From: Adlercreutzia faecimuris | Lineage (GTDB): Bacteria; Actinomycetota; Coriobacteriia; Coriobacteriales; Eggerthellaceae | Length of the DNA stretch: 64,000 bases | Direction: 5' to 3' | Assembly: GCF_022669055.1 (NCBI RefSeq) | Contig: NZ_JAJMLW010000003.1 | Coordinates: 248,001-312,000 of the forward strand | Notes under the pieces: generated by a model | The model's database searches: none | What the model saw: only the letters and a program-made list of their open reading frames with translations | What the model was told of the DNA's origin: nothing | Shown here: piece by piece, positions 1 through 7,647 of the stretch | Position numbering within the stretch: position 1 is the first letter of the stretch | How the letters are laid out: each line of letters starts with the position of its first letter | Position numbers and translations under genes: made by a program

Positions 1-711
1 CGTCCGCAGGACGTGGGGCTGGAGCCCTGGGGCATCGAGAAGGAGACCTCCGAGGGCGAGCAGCCCAAGGCCGTGGGCGTCAACGGCAAGTTCGCCCTGG
101 GCACCATCGCCTTCTGGGCCATCCTGGTGGGCGCCGGCCTGATCTCGCTGGGCGGCGGCTACAAGTCGCTCATGCCCACCGCCGTGCAGTCCGTGGGCGG
201 CCCTGAGCTGGCCATGCTCGGCGCGACGATGATCTCCGCCGCCGCCGTCGGCAACATCCTCGGCAAGATCACCCTGGGCACCCTGGCCGACAAGATCGGC
301 ATCAAGAACGCCATGGTCGGCTTCGCCGCCGTGTCTGCCATCGGCTTCGCGCTCATGGTCTTCTTCCTGGGTGACAACATGGTCCCGATGATCATCGCCG
401 GCTTCTGCATCGGCACGGGCGACGCCATGATGTCGGTCGGCCTGCCGCTGGTGACCCGCGCCTGCTACGGCGACCGCCGCTACGGCGAGATCTACTCCTA
501 CATGAACATGCCCATCGCCTTGCTGGGCGGCCTGGGCGCCACCTTCGTGGCCCTGGTCGCCAGCTTCACCGGCGGCTTCCAGGCCGCCTACGGCTGCGGC
601 ATCGTGTTCGAGGTCATCATCGCCGCGTGCATGGTCGTCGCCGTGGTGACCGCCAAGAAGTTCCGCGACAAGTGGACGGCCGAGGGCGAGCCTGAGAAGA
701 CTCGCGGCTAG
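1..711 (+). CDS. MFS transporter, C-terminal part (5' end outside window)
   Basis: The reading frame is open from base 1 and begins RPQDVGLEPWG, which aligns with an internal segment (RPEDIGMRPYG) of the next gene. The true start therefore lies upstream, and the GTG at 13 is not the start. The visible part contains about six hydrophobic segments, i.e. the C-terminal half of a 12-helix major facilitator, with the GKITLGTLADKIG loop typical of the oxalate/formate antiporter (OFA) subgroup. It lies 125 bp before a second MFS gene and a molybdenum enzyme, so it probably carries the substrate or product of that enzyme across the membrane. The substrate is unknown. Confidence 0.85.
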   Translation, partial: RPQDVGLEPWGIEKETSEGEQPKAVGVNGKFALGTIAFWAILVGAGLISLGGGYKSLMPTAVQSVGGPELAMLGATMISAAAVGNILGKITLGTLADKIGIKNAMVGFAAVSAIGFALMVFFLGDNMVPMIIAGFCIGTGDAMMSVGLPLVTRACYGDRRYGEIYSYMNMPIALLGGLGATFVALVASFTGGFQAAYGCGIVFEVIIAACMVVAVVTAKKFRDKWTAEGEPEKTRG

Positions 712-724
712 GCATCCCGTCGAC

Positions 725-748
725 GTGCGGCGCCGCGAGGCGCCGCAC
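725..748 (+). terminator. GC-rich hairpin between two MFS genes
   Basis: Perfect 10-bp stem (GTGCGGCGCC / GGCGCCGCAC) with loop GCGA, 14 nt after the stop codon and followed by GGCTTT. The T tract is weak, so it may be a partial terminator or an mRNA-stabilising hairpin. Confidence 0.5.
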
Positions 749-835
749 GGCTTTCATCCCCCCGATTTCCCGTTCATCTACTTCATCTATGTAGGATGCG
801 CCGGCGCGCATCGCGCGATAGACAGGTGACCCATC

Positions 836-2119
836 ATGAGAATCTTCGGAAACCGCGTCCACTACGCATGGCTCATCCTCATCGGATGCTGCTTCATGCA
901 GGCGGGAGGCCTGGGGGCCGTGCTCGACGCGGCCGGCGTGTTCTTCGTGCCGGTCTGCGACAGCCTCGGCTTCTCCCGCTCGGAGATATCCCTCTACCTG
1001 ACGTTCTACTTCATCGCCACCGTGTTCGCGATGCCCGTCGTGGGGCGCTGGATCACGCGCTTCAACATCAACCGGCTGCTCTCGGTGTCGTTCCTGCTGG
1101 TGGTGGCTGCGGTGGCCGCCATGGGCTTCTACGACGAGCCGTGGCAGTGGTGGGCGTCGGGCATCGTGTTCGGCCTGGCCGGCAGCTTCATCTTCGTGAT
1201 CCCCGCGCCCATCCTCATCGGCAACTGGTTCCACACCCACAAGGGCCTGGCCCTCGGCGTGGCCATGTCGTTCTCCGGCATCGGCGGGGCCATCCTCTCG
1301 CCGGTGTTCACCCTGTTCATCCAGGCGCTCGGCTGGCGCGAGGCCTACCTCGTGGCCGCCGTGGTGATGGGCGTGCTCGTGCTGCCGTGGACGCTGTTCG
1401 TCTTCAAGCTGCGCCCCGAGGACATCGGCATGCGCCCCTACGGCTGGACCGAGGAGGACGAGGCGGGCGAGTCCGCCGCCGACGACGAGTACCGGGGCGT
1501 CGCGGCGCGCCAGGCGCTCAAGACCGTGCCCTTCTGGTGCATGTTCCTGTTCGCCGGGCTCATCGCCTACTTCGCGGGCTTCAACTCGCATTTGCCCGGG
1601 TTCGCCCAGTCCGTGGGCTTCAGCCCGATGGTGGGCTCGTCGCTGCTCACGGCGGTCATGGTGGGCAACGTGGTCGAGAAGTACATCGTGGGCTTCCTCA
1701 ACGACAAGATAGGCGTGCAGTTCACGGTGAACATCCAGCTGGCGTGCGTGGCGCTCGGGCTCCTCGGCTTCGTCTTCGCCGGCGACAACCTGGTGATGCT
1801 CTACGTGTCGGCGTTCCTCTTCGGCGCGCAGAACTCGCTCGTGTCGGTGTCGACCCCGCTGCTGGTCCGCCAGCTGTTCGGCGGCCGCGACTACCCCAAG
1901 ATCTACGCCTACACCCGCATCGGCACTGGCGTCATAGGGTGTCTGGGCCCGGTCACCGTGGCCGGCATCTTCGACACCACCGGCAGCTTCGTCCCCGCCT
2001 TCGCCCTGGGCATCTGCATCGCCGTCCTGGCCTTTGTCACGGTGCGCGTGGCCTACCTGCTGCGCAAGCAGGTTGAGCGGGAGGAAGTCACTGTTTCCCC
2101 AGATCAAGTTATTGCCTAA
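836..2119 (+). CDS. MFS transporter (OFA-like), 427 aa
   Basis: Full-length major facilitator with about 12 hydrophobic segments in two halves. The central cytoplasmic loop (around residues 195-225) is acidic and carries the RPEDIGMRPYG motif also seen in the gene upstream. The start at ATG 836 follows a weak purine stretch (gacaggtgacccatc). The pair of MFS genes ahead of a cytoplasmic molybdenum oxidoreductase matches the arrangement reported for soluble catechol dehydroxylases in Eggerthellaceae, where uptake or substrate/product exchange is needed. Assignment to MFS is secure; substrate and direction are inference. The last 12 codons are noticeably A/T-richer than the rest. Confidence 0.9.
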   Translation: MRIFGNRVHYAWLILIGCCFMQAGGLGAVLDAAGVFFVPVCDSLGFSRSEISLYLTFYFIATVFAMPVVGRWITRFNINRLLSVSFLLVVAAVAAMGFYDEPWQWWASGIVFGLAGSFIFVIPAPILIGNWFHTHKGLALGVAMSFSGIGGAILSPVFTLFIQALGWREAYLVAAVVMGVLVLPWTLFVFKLRPEDIGMRPYGWTEEDEAGESAADDEYRGVAARQALKTVPFWCMFLFAGLIAYFAGFNSHLPGFAQSVGFSPMVGSSLLTAVMVGNVVEKYIVGFLNDKIGVQFTVNIQLACVALGLLGFVFAGDNLVMLYVSAFLFGAQNSLVSVSTPLLVRQLFGGRDYPKIYAYTRIGTGVIGCLGPVTVAGIFDTTGSFVPAFALGICIAVLAFVTVRVAYLLRKQVEREEVTVSPDQVIA

Positions 2120-2269
2120 TCGAGAATAATACTTCATGGCTAAGGCATCCGGCGGGGTTTTCGGCGTAGGTTGGGCACTGGTGCCCGATGCGCCCGGAGG
2201 CCCCGCCCGCCTATAGTCGGGACGGCGGCGCGGGGGTTTGCGCCGCAGAGAGAAAGAGGAAGGAGCGGT

Positions 2270-4846
2270 ATGGAATTCAAGAACGACCTTGGAAAGCCGT
2301 GGAAGTACGAGGAGGACGGCCTGACCGTCGTGCGTACCTCCATGTGGTCGCCGCCGGGCTGCCACCCCGTGGGGTGCGGCCTGAAGATCTACGTCAACGA
2401 CGAGGGCGTCATCGACCACGTCGAGGGCGACGAGAACAACCCCATCACCAAGGGCCGCCTGTGCGCGCGGTGCCTGGCGCTCAAGGACTACGTCTACAAC
2501 CCGAGCCGCGTCATCTACCCGATGAAGCGCGACCCCGAGTTCCGCGGCCAGCACGACAAGTGGGAGCGCATCACCTGGGATGAGGCCTTCGCCATCGTCA
2601 AGGAGAAGCGCGACTACTTCCGCGACACCTACGGCGCCGAGTCCATGGCCGTGTTCTCCGGCACCGGCCGCTCCGGCGGCATCCTGGTGTCCGACATGGC
2701 CCAGGCCGTGCTCGGCACCCCCAACGCCTGCTATACCCAGTCGGGCTACGCGTGCTATCAGCCGCGCTCGATGTCCTGCTCGCACGTGCTGGGCGCCTAC
2801 TACCCCGAGATGGACTACGCCGGCGGCCTCGAGGGCACCTACGACAACCCGGCCTTCATCGTGCCCGGCGTCATGGTGATGTGGGGCAAGATGCCGCTCG
2901 CGTCCAACGGCGACGGCTTCTTCGGCCACGCGGTCATCGACCTGATGAAGCGCGGCGCCAAGCTCATCTCCGTCGACCCGCGCGTCAACTGGCTGTCCAC
3001 CCGCGCCGTCGTGCACCTGCGCGTGCGCCCCGGCACCGACACCGCCATGGCCATGGCGTGGCTGTCCGTCATCATCAACGAGGACCTCTACGACCACGAC
3101 TTCGTCGAGAAGTGGACCTACGGCTTCGACGAGTTCGCCGCCCGCATCAACGACCCCGAGCTGGGCATGACCCCCGAGAAGGCCGCCGAGATCTGCGACG
3201 TGCCGGTCGAGGACATCTACAAGGCGGCGCGCCTCTACGCCACCGCCAAGCCGGCCTCCATCGCCTGGGGCCTGGCCTTCGACCAGAACCAGAACGGCAA
3301 CCAGGCCGCCCACTGCGTGCTGGCCCTCATGGCCATCACGGGCAACATCGACGTGCCCGGCGGCCAGATCGTGGCCGAGATCGACGCCGCCCCCGGCGTC
3401 GAGGACGCGCCGGCCGCGGGCGAGAAGCAGGAGTTCAACCTGGACAAGGCCGACGCCGGCGCCGACGACAACGCCGCCGAGGACGCCGCCCGCCCGACGC
3501 GCCGCATCGGCTGGGACAGCCTGCCCCAGGAGCTGCGCGACAAGACCGTCGGCTACAAGGAGTACCCGCTCTACGTCGACAACATCCGCAACGCCCAGGC
3601 CGACATGATGTTCGACGCGCTGACCAAGGGCGAGCCCTACCGCATCCGCATGGGCTGGATCCAGTCGACCACCCTGCTCGCGCCCACCTGCTGCGCGCAG
3701 CCCCACGGCTGGTACGAGGGCCTGAAGAACCTCGAGTTCTGCATGGCCACCGACCTGTTCATCACCCCGGCCATCGAGGCCGCCTGCGACCTGTTCCTGC
3801 CCCTGGCCTCCTGCGCCGAGAAGGACGACGTCGTGATGACCCACTACGGCGGGTCGCCCGTCTTCTACGGCGCGGTCAACAAGGCCGTCGACGTGGGCGA
3901 GGTCAAGGCCGACATGGACCTCATCATCGAGCTGGGCGCCTACCTCGAGCAGGACTGCCTCAAGAACGAGGACGGCACGCCCATGTTCAAGGACCTGGAC
4001 GACTTCCTCACCCAGCGCCGCACCTCCGGCCCGATCAAGATGGACTTCGACTCCCTGCGCCACCGCGTCGGCTTCCAGCGCGGCGTGAACTACCGCAAGT
4101 ACGAGTCCGGCAAGCTGCGCCCCGACCGCCATCCCGGCTTCCTCACGCCGACCGGCCGCGTCGAGCTGTGGTCGACCGCCTACGCCAACTACGGCGAGGA
4201 TCCGCTGCCCTACTACCAGGAGCCGGCGTTCAGCCCGGCCGTCGACCCGGAGCTGGCCGAGAAGTACCCCTACATCCTGACCACCGGCGCCCGCAACTAC
4301 GCGTCCTTCCACGCCGAGCACCGTCAGATCCCCGTGCTGCGCGAGCTGCATCCCGATCCGCTGATCGAGATCAACCCCGCCGACGCGGCCGAGATCGGCG
4401 TCGCCGACGGCCAGTGGGTCGAGATCGCCAACGACTTCGGCCGCGCCAAGTTCAAGGCCAAGGTGTCGCCCATCGTCAAGAAGGGCACCGTCCAGGCCGA
4501 CCACGGCTGGTGGTTCCCCGAGATGCCGGCCGACGACGAGGCCCGCGACCAGGTCATCCCCGTGGGCGAGATCCTCGAGGACGGCCCGCTGGAGTTCGAG
4601 GTCAACGGCACCCACATCCAGAACGGCTACGTCAAGTCCGACCACGCCGACGAGAAGGGCCTCTACGGCCTGTGGCGCTCCAACGTCAACGACCTGGTGT
4701 CGAACCACTACAACTCCAAGCTCGGCTACGGCGGCCCCTACAAGTGCAACTGCTGCTCGATCACCCCGCTGCAGGAGAGCTACGACACGGACATGGGCCT
4801 GGTCGAGGAGAAGTTCAAGGTCGATTCCGCGAAGAAGGAGTGGTAA
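2270..4846 (+). CDS. Cytoplasmic molybdopterin (bis-MGD) oxidoreductase, catechol dehydroxylase / transhydroxylase-like, 858 aa
   Basis: Catalytic subunit of the DMSO-reductase superfamily. ATG 2270 is chosen because gaggaagg lies just upstream and the family N-terminus (acidic, no Tat signal) begins there. The Fe-S region has Cys31, Cys36 and Cys65 (plus Cys68): a GCHPVGC motif with C-x4-C spacing, and no first Cys of the classic C-x2-C-x3-C. The candidate Mo ligand is Cys162 in YACYQPR, judged by position relative to the Sec/Cys of formate dehydrogenases. The WDEAF motif and the C-terminal molybdopterin dinucleotide-binding domain (about 670-820, with TTGARNY and HGWWFPE) are present. Residues 380-430 hold an acidic Ala/Asp-rich insertion. 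It is followed after 3 bp by its Fe-S partner. The family is clear. Dehydroxylation, hydroxyl transfer or hydration of an aromatic or related substrate is inferred from context. Confidence 0.9.
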   Translation: MEFKNDLGKPWKYEEDGLTVVRTSMWSPPGCHPVGCGLKIYVNDEGVIDHVEGDENNPITKGRLCARCLALKDYVYNPSRVIYPMKRDPEFRGQHDKWERITWDEAFAIVKEKRDYFRDTYGAESMAVFSGTGRSGGILVSDMAQAVLGTPNACYTQSGYACYQPRSMSCSHVLGAYYPEMDYAGGLEGTYDNPAFIVPGVMVMWGKMPLASNGDGFFGHAVIDLMKRGAKLISVDPRVNWLSTRAVVHLRVRPGTDTAMAMAWLSVIINEDLYDHDFVEKWTYGFDEFAARINDPELGMTPEKAAEICDVPVEDIYKAARLYATAKPASIAWGLAFDQNQNGNQAAHCVLALMAITGNIDVPGGQIVAEIDAAPGVEDAPAAGEKQEFNLDKADAGADDNAAEDAARPTRRIGWDSLPQELRDKTVGYKEYPLYVDNIRNAQADMMFDALTKGEPYRIRMGWIQSTTLLAPTCCAQPHGWYEGLKNLEFCMATDLFITPAIEAACDLFLPLASCAEKDDVVMTHYGGSPVFYGAVNKAVDVGEVKADMDLIIELGAYLEQDCLKNEDGTPMFKDLDDFLTQRRTSGPIKMDFDSLRHRVGFQRGVNYRKYESGKLRPDRHPGFLTPTGRVELWSTAYANYGEDPLPYYQEPAFSPAVDPELAEKYPYILTTGARNYASFHAEHRQIPVLRELHPDPLIEINPADAAEIGVADGQWVEIANDFGRAKFKAKVSPIVKKGTVQADHGWWFPEMPADDEARDQVIPVGEILEDGPLEFEVNGTHIQNGYVKSDHADEKGLYGLWRSNVNDLVSNHYNSKLGYGGPYKCNCCSITPLQESYDTDMGLVEEKFKVDSAKKEW

Positions 4847-4849
4847 GCG

Positions 4850-5209
4850 ATGGCTGAGTACGGACTTTTGGTTGACTACGAGTACTGCACCGGCTGCGAG
4901 TCCTGCGTCGTCGCCTGCAAGGAGACCCACGACTTCCCCGTAGGCAAGTGGGGCATCCGCGTCTTCGACGACGGCCCGTGGCAGAAGGACGACTCCGGCG
5001 AGGGCGGCGACTGCTTCAACTGGAACAAGATCCCGGTGCCGACCGACCTGTGCGATCTGTGCGCCGACCGCGTGGCCAAGGGCAAGGACCCGGCCTGCGT
5101 GCACCACTGCCTGGCCTTCTGCATGGAGTTCGGCCCCGTCGAGGAGCTGGCTGCCAAGATGCTCGAGAAGCCCAAGCAGGTGCTCTGGCGCCCCTGCGCG
5201 AGCGCGTAG
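4850..5209 (+). CDS. Small 2x[4Fe-4S] ferredoxin-like electron transfer subunit, 119 aa
   Basis: Two four-cysteine clusters are visible: Cys13, 16, 19, 23 (CTGCESCVVAC) and Cys68, 71, 83, 87 (CDLC...CVHHC), giving two [4Fe-4S] sites. Cys55, 91 and 116 are extra. The protein is much shorter than DmsB-type subunits, which carry four clusters, and has no membrane anchor, so the complex should be soluble and cytoplasmic. The start at ATG 4850 lies 3 bp after the catalytic gene, with gaaggag overlapping that gene's end, so translation is probably coupled. It most likely donates electrons to the molybdenum subunit. A close relative lies at 44023 in the second locus. Confidence 0.9.
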   Translation: MAEYGLLVDYEYCTGCESCVVACKETHDFPVGKWGIRVFDDGPWQKDDSGEGGDCFNWNKIPVPTDLCDLCADRVAKGKDPACVHHCLAFCMEFGPVEELAAKMLEKPKQVLWRPCASA

Positions 5210-5225
5210 GCCTGCCAGGCGCGTT

Positions 5226-5249
5226 CCCGCCGGCCCCGCGGCCGGCGGG
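5226..5249 (+). other. Intra-operon hairpin after the Fe-S gene
   Basis: Perfect 10-bp GC stem (CCCGCCGGCC / GGCCGGCGGG) with a 4-nt loop, 16 nt after the Fe-S gene stop and with no T tract. A similar hairpin occupies the same position in the second molybdenum locus (44382-44414). It may set relative mRNA levels of the genes on either side. Confidence 0.5.
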
Positions 5250-5374
5250 GGAGGGGCCGCTGGCGCCGGGTCGTCCCCCGGCGTCGGCGGCCCCCTGAGG
5301 TGAGGGGCGGCCGCGTGGGCCCGGGCGAGGCCCCGGGCGCGTGGCCGCCGCGGACGAGAGGAGGGGGACGGCCC

Positions 5375-5560
5375 ATGTGCTACTGCTGCACGCTGTGCAA
5401 CGAGTGCGGGCGCGCCGACGAGATGAACGGCCAGCTGGGCCGCCGCAAGTGCCCCGGCTGCGGCGTCCTCGTCCTGGACGAGGACGTGCGCGCGTGCCCC
5501 GAGTGCGGCGCGACGCTGCCGCCGCCCTTCCCGCCGCTGCCCGGCAGCCCCCAGGGCTAG
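5375..5560 (+). CDS. 61-aa Cys-rich protein (CxxxCxxC plus zinc ribbon)
   Basis: The start at ATG 5375 has a strong SD (gagaggaggggga) about 8 nt upstream. An earlier in-frame ATG at 5300 has no SD and encodes low-complexity sequence. Nine cysteines: Cys2, 4, 5, 8, 11 near the N-terminus and a zinc-ribbon pair Cys26/29 and Cys41/44 (CPGC...CPEC). The C4-x3-C8-x2-C11 spacing and the ribbon are the same in the 64-aa protein at 44482, which follows the homologous Fe-S gene of the second locus. The C-terminus is Pro-rich. Function is unknown. Being last in a Mo-enzyme operon, it could help metal or cofactor insertion, or be a minor subunit. Confidence 0.75.
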   Translation: MCYCCTLCNECGRADEMNGQLGRRKCPGCGVLVLDEDVRACPECGATLPPPFPPLPGSPQG

Positions 5561-5682
5561 GCCGAGCCGCCGCGCGGCGGCCGCGCCGCCTGCGGCCCCG
5601 TGTCGCCCCGCGACCGCCTGCGGCCGGCCCCGCGCCGGCGAATCCGAGGCACTCGCGGCCGCACGCCGGTGCGTCGCGTCGT

Positions 5683-5872
5683 GCCAGAAAAGCCGACTTA
5701 TCACACGCGAATCTCGCGGTTCGGGGTGATAAGTCGGCTTCTCTGGCGTTTTCTGCCAGAAAAGTGGACTTATCACACGTAAATGGGCGCTTATCGCGCC
5801 TCGGTGCCCTCGGTGGGTGTGATAAGTCGCGATTTCTGGCAGGCACGTGTGATAAGTCCGATTTTGCGGCAG
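5683..5872. repeat. Cluster of five 22-26-bp repeats in alternating orientation
   Basis: The 392-bp gap between two convergent genes holds five copies of a motif near GCCAGAAAAGCCGACTTATC + ACAC. Copies are at 5683-5706 (+), 5726-5747 (-), 5755-5778 (+), 5817-5842 (-) and 5847-5872 (-). The first two form one hairpin and the third and fourth another. No open frame in the gap is convincing. The core TTATCACAC resembles a DnaA box (TTATCCACA) but lacks one base, so an origin is not proposed. It looks like a REP/BIME-type intergenic element. Confidence 0.7.
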
Positions 5873-5952
5873 GGGAGAGGGAGGCGCGGGCGTGCCCGGT
5901 GGGGCCGACGGGGCTGGCGCGACCGGCGGGTCGGCGAGCCGGTGAGGCGACG

Positions 5953-7251
5953 CTACGAATTACGCAGCAGGCGGCGCAGGGCCAGGGACACCCCGGCGGC
6001 GAGCGCGGCGGCAGCGGCGAGCGCGGCGAGCCCCGGCAGGTAGCCGGCGCCGGCCGTGAGCGGCACGCTCAGCGCGAGCGGGCCGGCCAGCGCCGCGGGG
6101 ATGAGAGCCAGGTTGAGCACGGCCAGGTTCTCGGCGTAGTGCGTCTCGCCGAACGCCGTCGCCGTGAAGCTCGACCCGATGACCGAGATGCCCCCGGCGC
6201 CGAGCCCCGCCAGCACCATGCCGGCGAACGCCACCGGCACCGATCCCGCGACGATGGCTCCGGCGAGCAGCCCCACGCTCGCCGCCAGCACCGCCGAGGT
6301 GGCGAGGGTGCACGTGGCGGTGCCGAGCGCGTCGAAGACGACGCCCATGGCCAGGCGCCCGAGCCCGTTGCACAGGGCGAGCGCGCCCACCGCCGCGACG
6401 GCCGCCGCGGGAGCGGCCCCGGCGGCGACGGCCAGCTGGTTGGCCGATCCGATGACCGCCAGGCCGATGCAGCTCACGATCACCATCCAGGTCGCGTAGG
6501 CCCAGAACGCGGGGGTGCGCAGCATGGCGGCGGTGGTCGCGCCGGCGGGGGAGGGCGCGGCACCGGGCGCGCTCGCGGCAGCCGCCGCGCCGGGCGCCTC
6601 CGCCGCGTCCGCCGCGCCGGGCGCGGGGTCGGCCGCCTTCCCGCCGGGCGCGCCGGTTCCCTCCGCGCCGCCCCGCACCACGTCGCCGGCTGCGGGCGGA
6701 CTCAGGAAGGCCGCGGCCGCCGCCACCACGGCGCTCGTGCCGACGCCGAGCAGGGCGAAGGCCGGCCTCCAGCCCACCGCGCCGAACAGCCAGGCGGCCG
6801 CCGAGCTCAGCACCATGGTCGACAGGCAGTAGCACAGAAGCATCATTCCCGAGGCGAGCCCCGCGCGGTCGGGGAACCACGCCATCACGGCGCCCATGGC
6901 CGCGGTGTAGCCGATGCCGACGCCGCCCCCGCCCAGGATCCCGTAGGTGAGGTAGAGCAGCCACGGCGCGTCGGCCCGGGCCAAAAGCGCCGTCGAGGCG
7001 AAGGCCGCCAAGGTCATCGCCGCCGCCAGCCAGATGACCGGCCGCGCGCCCATCCGGCGCACCAGGCGCCCGCCGACGATGCCGCCGCCGCAGAACGCCC
7101 ACATGAGCAGCGTGAAGGTGAACGAGAGCGCCGAGGGCGCCCAGCCGAACTCCTCCACGAGCGGCGCCGAGAACACCGACCACCCGTAGATGAAGCCGAT
7201 CATCGCCATCACCAGGCAGCCCGCCGCCAGCCGTCCCCATCGCGCTTTCAT
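5953..7251 (-). CDS. MFS transporter (OFA-like), 432 aa
   Basis: Twelve-segment major facilitator. ATG at 7251 (MKARWGRLAAGCLVMAMIGF) has SD ggaggaggg 6-8 nt upstream. The two halves are separated by a long Ala/Pro/Gly-rich loop of about 50 residues. The first segments (YGWSVFSAPLVEEFGW) match OFA/monocarboxylate-type MFS proteins. It stands alone: convergent with the Mo operon before it and divergent from the trigger-factor gene. A 44-bp palindrome sits about 38 bp upstream of its start and probably controls it. The substrate is unknown; small organic acids are typical of the subgroup. Confidence 0.85.
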   Translation of the reverse strand: MKARWGRLAAGCLVMAMIGFIYGWSVFSAPLVEEFGWAPSALSFTFTLLMWAFCGGGIVGGRLVRRMGARPVIWLAAAMTLAAFASTALLARADAPWLLYLTYGILGGGGVGIGYTAAMGAVMAWFPDRAGLASGMMLLCYCLSTMVLSSAAAWLFGAVGWRPAFALLGVGTSAVVAAAAAFLSPPAAGDVVRGGAEGTGAPGGKAADPAPGAADAAEAPGAAAAASAPGAAPSPAGATTAAMLRTPAFWAYATWMVIVSCIGLAVIGSANQLAVAAGAAPAAAVAAVGALALCNGLGRLAMGVVFDALGTATCTLATSAVLAASVGLLAGAIVAGSVPVAFAGMVLAGLGAGGISVIGSSFTATAFGETHYAENLAVLNLALIPAALAGPLALSVPLTAGAGYLPGLAALAAAAALAAGVSLALRRLLRNS

Positions 7252-7288
7252 GGCGCCCTCCTCCCAGCCCGCGTCCCCAGGCCTCTCC

Positions 7289-7332
7289 CGCGCATTCCTT
7301 ATAATACTAATCGGTATTATAAGGAATGCGCG
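7289..7332. promoter_or_regulatory. 44-bp near-perfect palindrome (operator candidate)
   Basis: Arms of 19 nt (7289-7307 and 7314-7332) are exact reverse complements around the 6-nt centre TAATCG. Each arm contains TTATAATAC, so a TATAAT-like -10 element can be read on either strand. It lies 38 bp upstream of the minus-strand MFS start and about 315 bp upstream of the trigger-factor gene. No T tract or upstream gene end makes it a natural terminator. A dimeric repressor or activator site is the simplest reading. The remaining sequence from 7333 to 7647 shows no gene. Confidence 0.65.
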
Positions 7333-7647
7333 CCCCGCTGTCATGGCCCGCCACGCCCTAACGGCCCCCGCCCATGGGCCGTCCCGCCCTACGTCCGTCT
7401 CGCCCTCGCGTCCTGCGCCCGCCGTCGCGTCCACGCGCCCCGCGTGCGCCGCGCCTCGCGCCCCGCCCGCTCCGGCGCGCCGTCGCCCCTCCCTCACAGC
7501 GGGCTTATATGATTTTCTGCCCGGGCTCGCCCTAAGTTGCCCATCGTCGCCGGGCGTTTGCCGAGGTTGCGGTAGAATACGCCCCGTGCATGCCGCGGGC
7601 CGCGCGCCCGCCCCTAACCGTAACTGCAAGTAAAAGGAGCAGCATCC

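Noticed and set aside
2120-2269. Possible molybdenum-cofactor riboswitch ahead of the first Mo enzyme
   Set aside because: Only short hairpins (e.g. GGGCACTGGTGCCC) are visible and the Moco motif core is not recognisable.
617-5776. Very long minus-strand open frame across the first Mo operon
   Set aside because: It is antisense to well-supported genes, and its composition (His/Arg/Val/Gly-rich repeats) is typical of the complement of high-G+C coding DNA.
5701-5860. Possible DnaA boxes or replication origin in the repeat cluster
   Set aside because: The core TTATCACAC differs from TTATCCACA by one missing base, and no origin-linked genes (dnaA, dnaN, parAB) are near.
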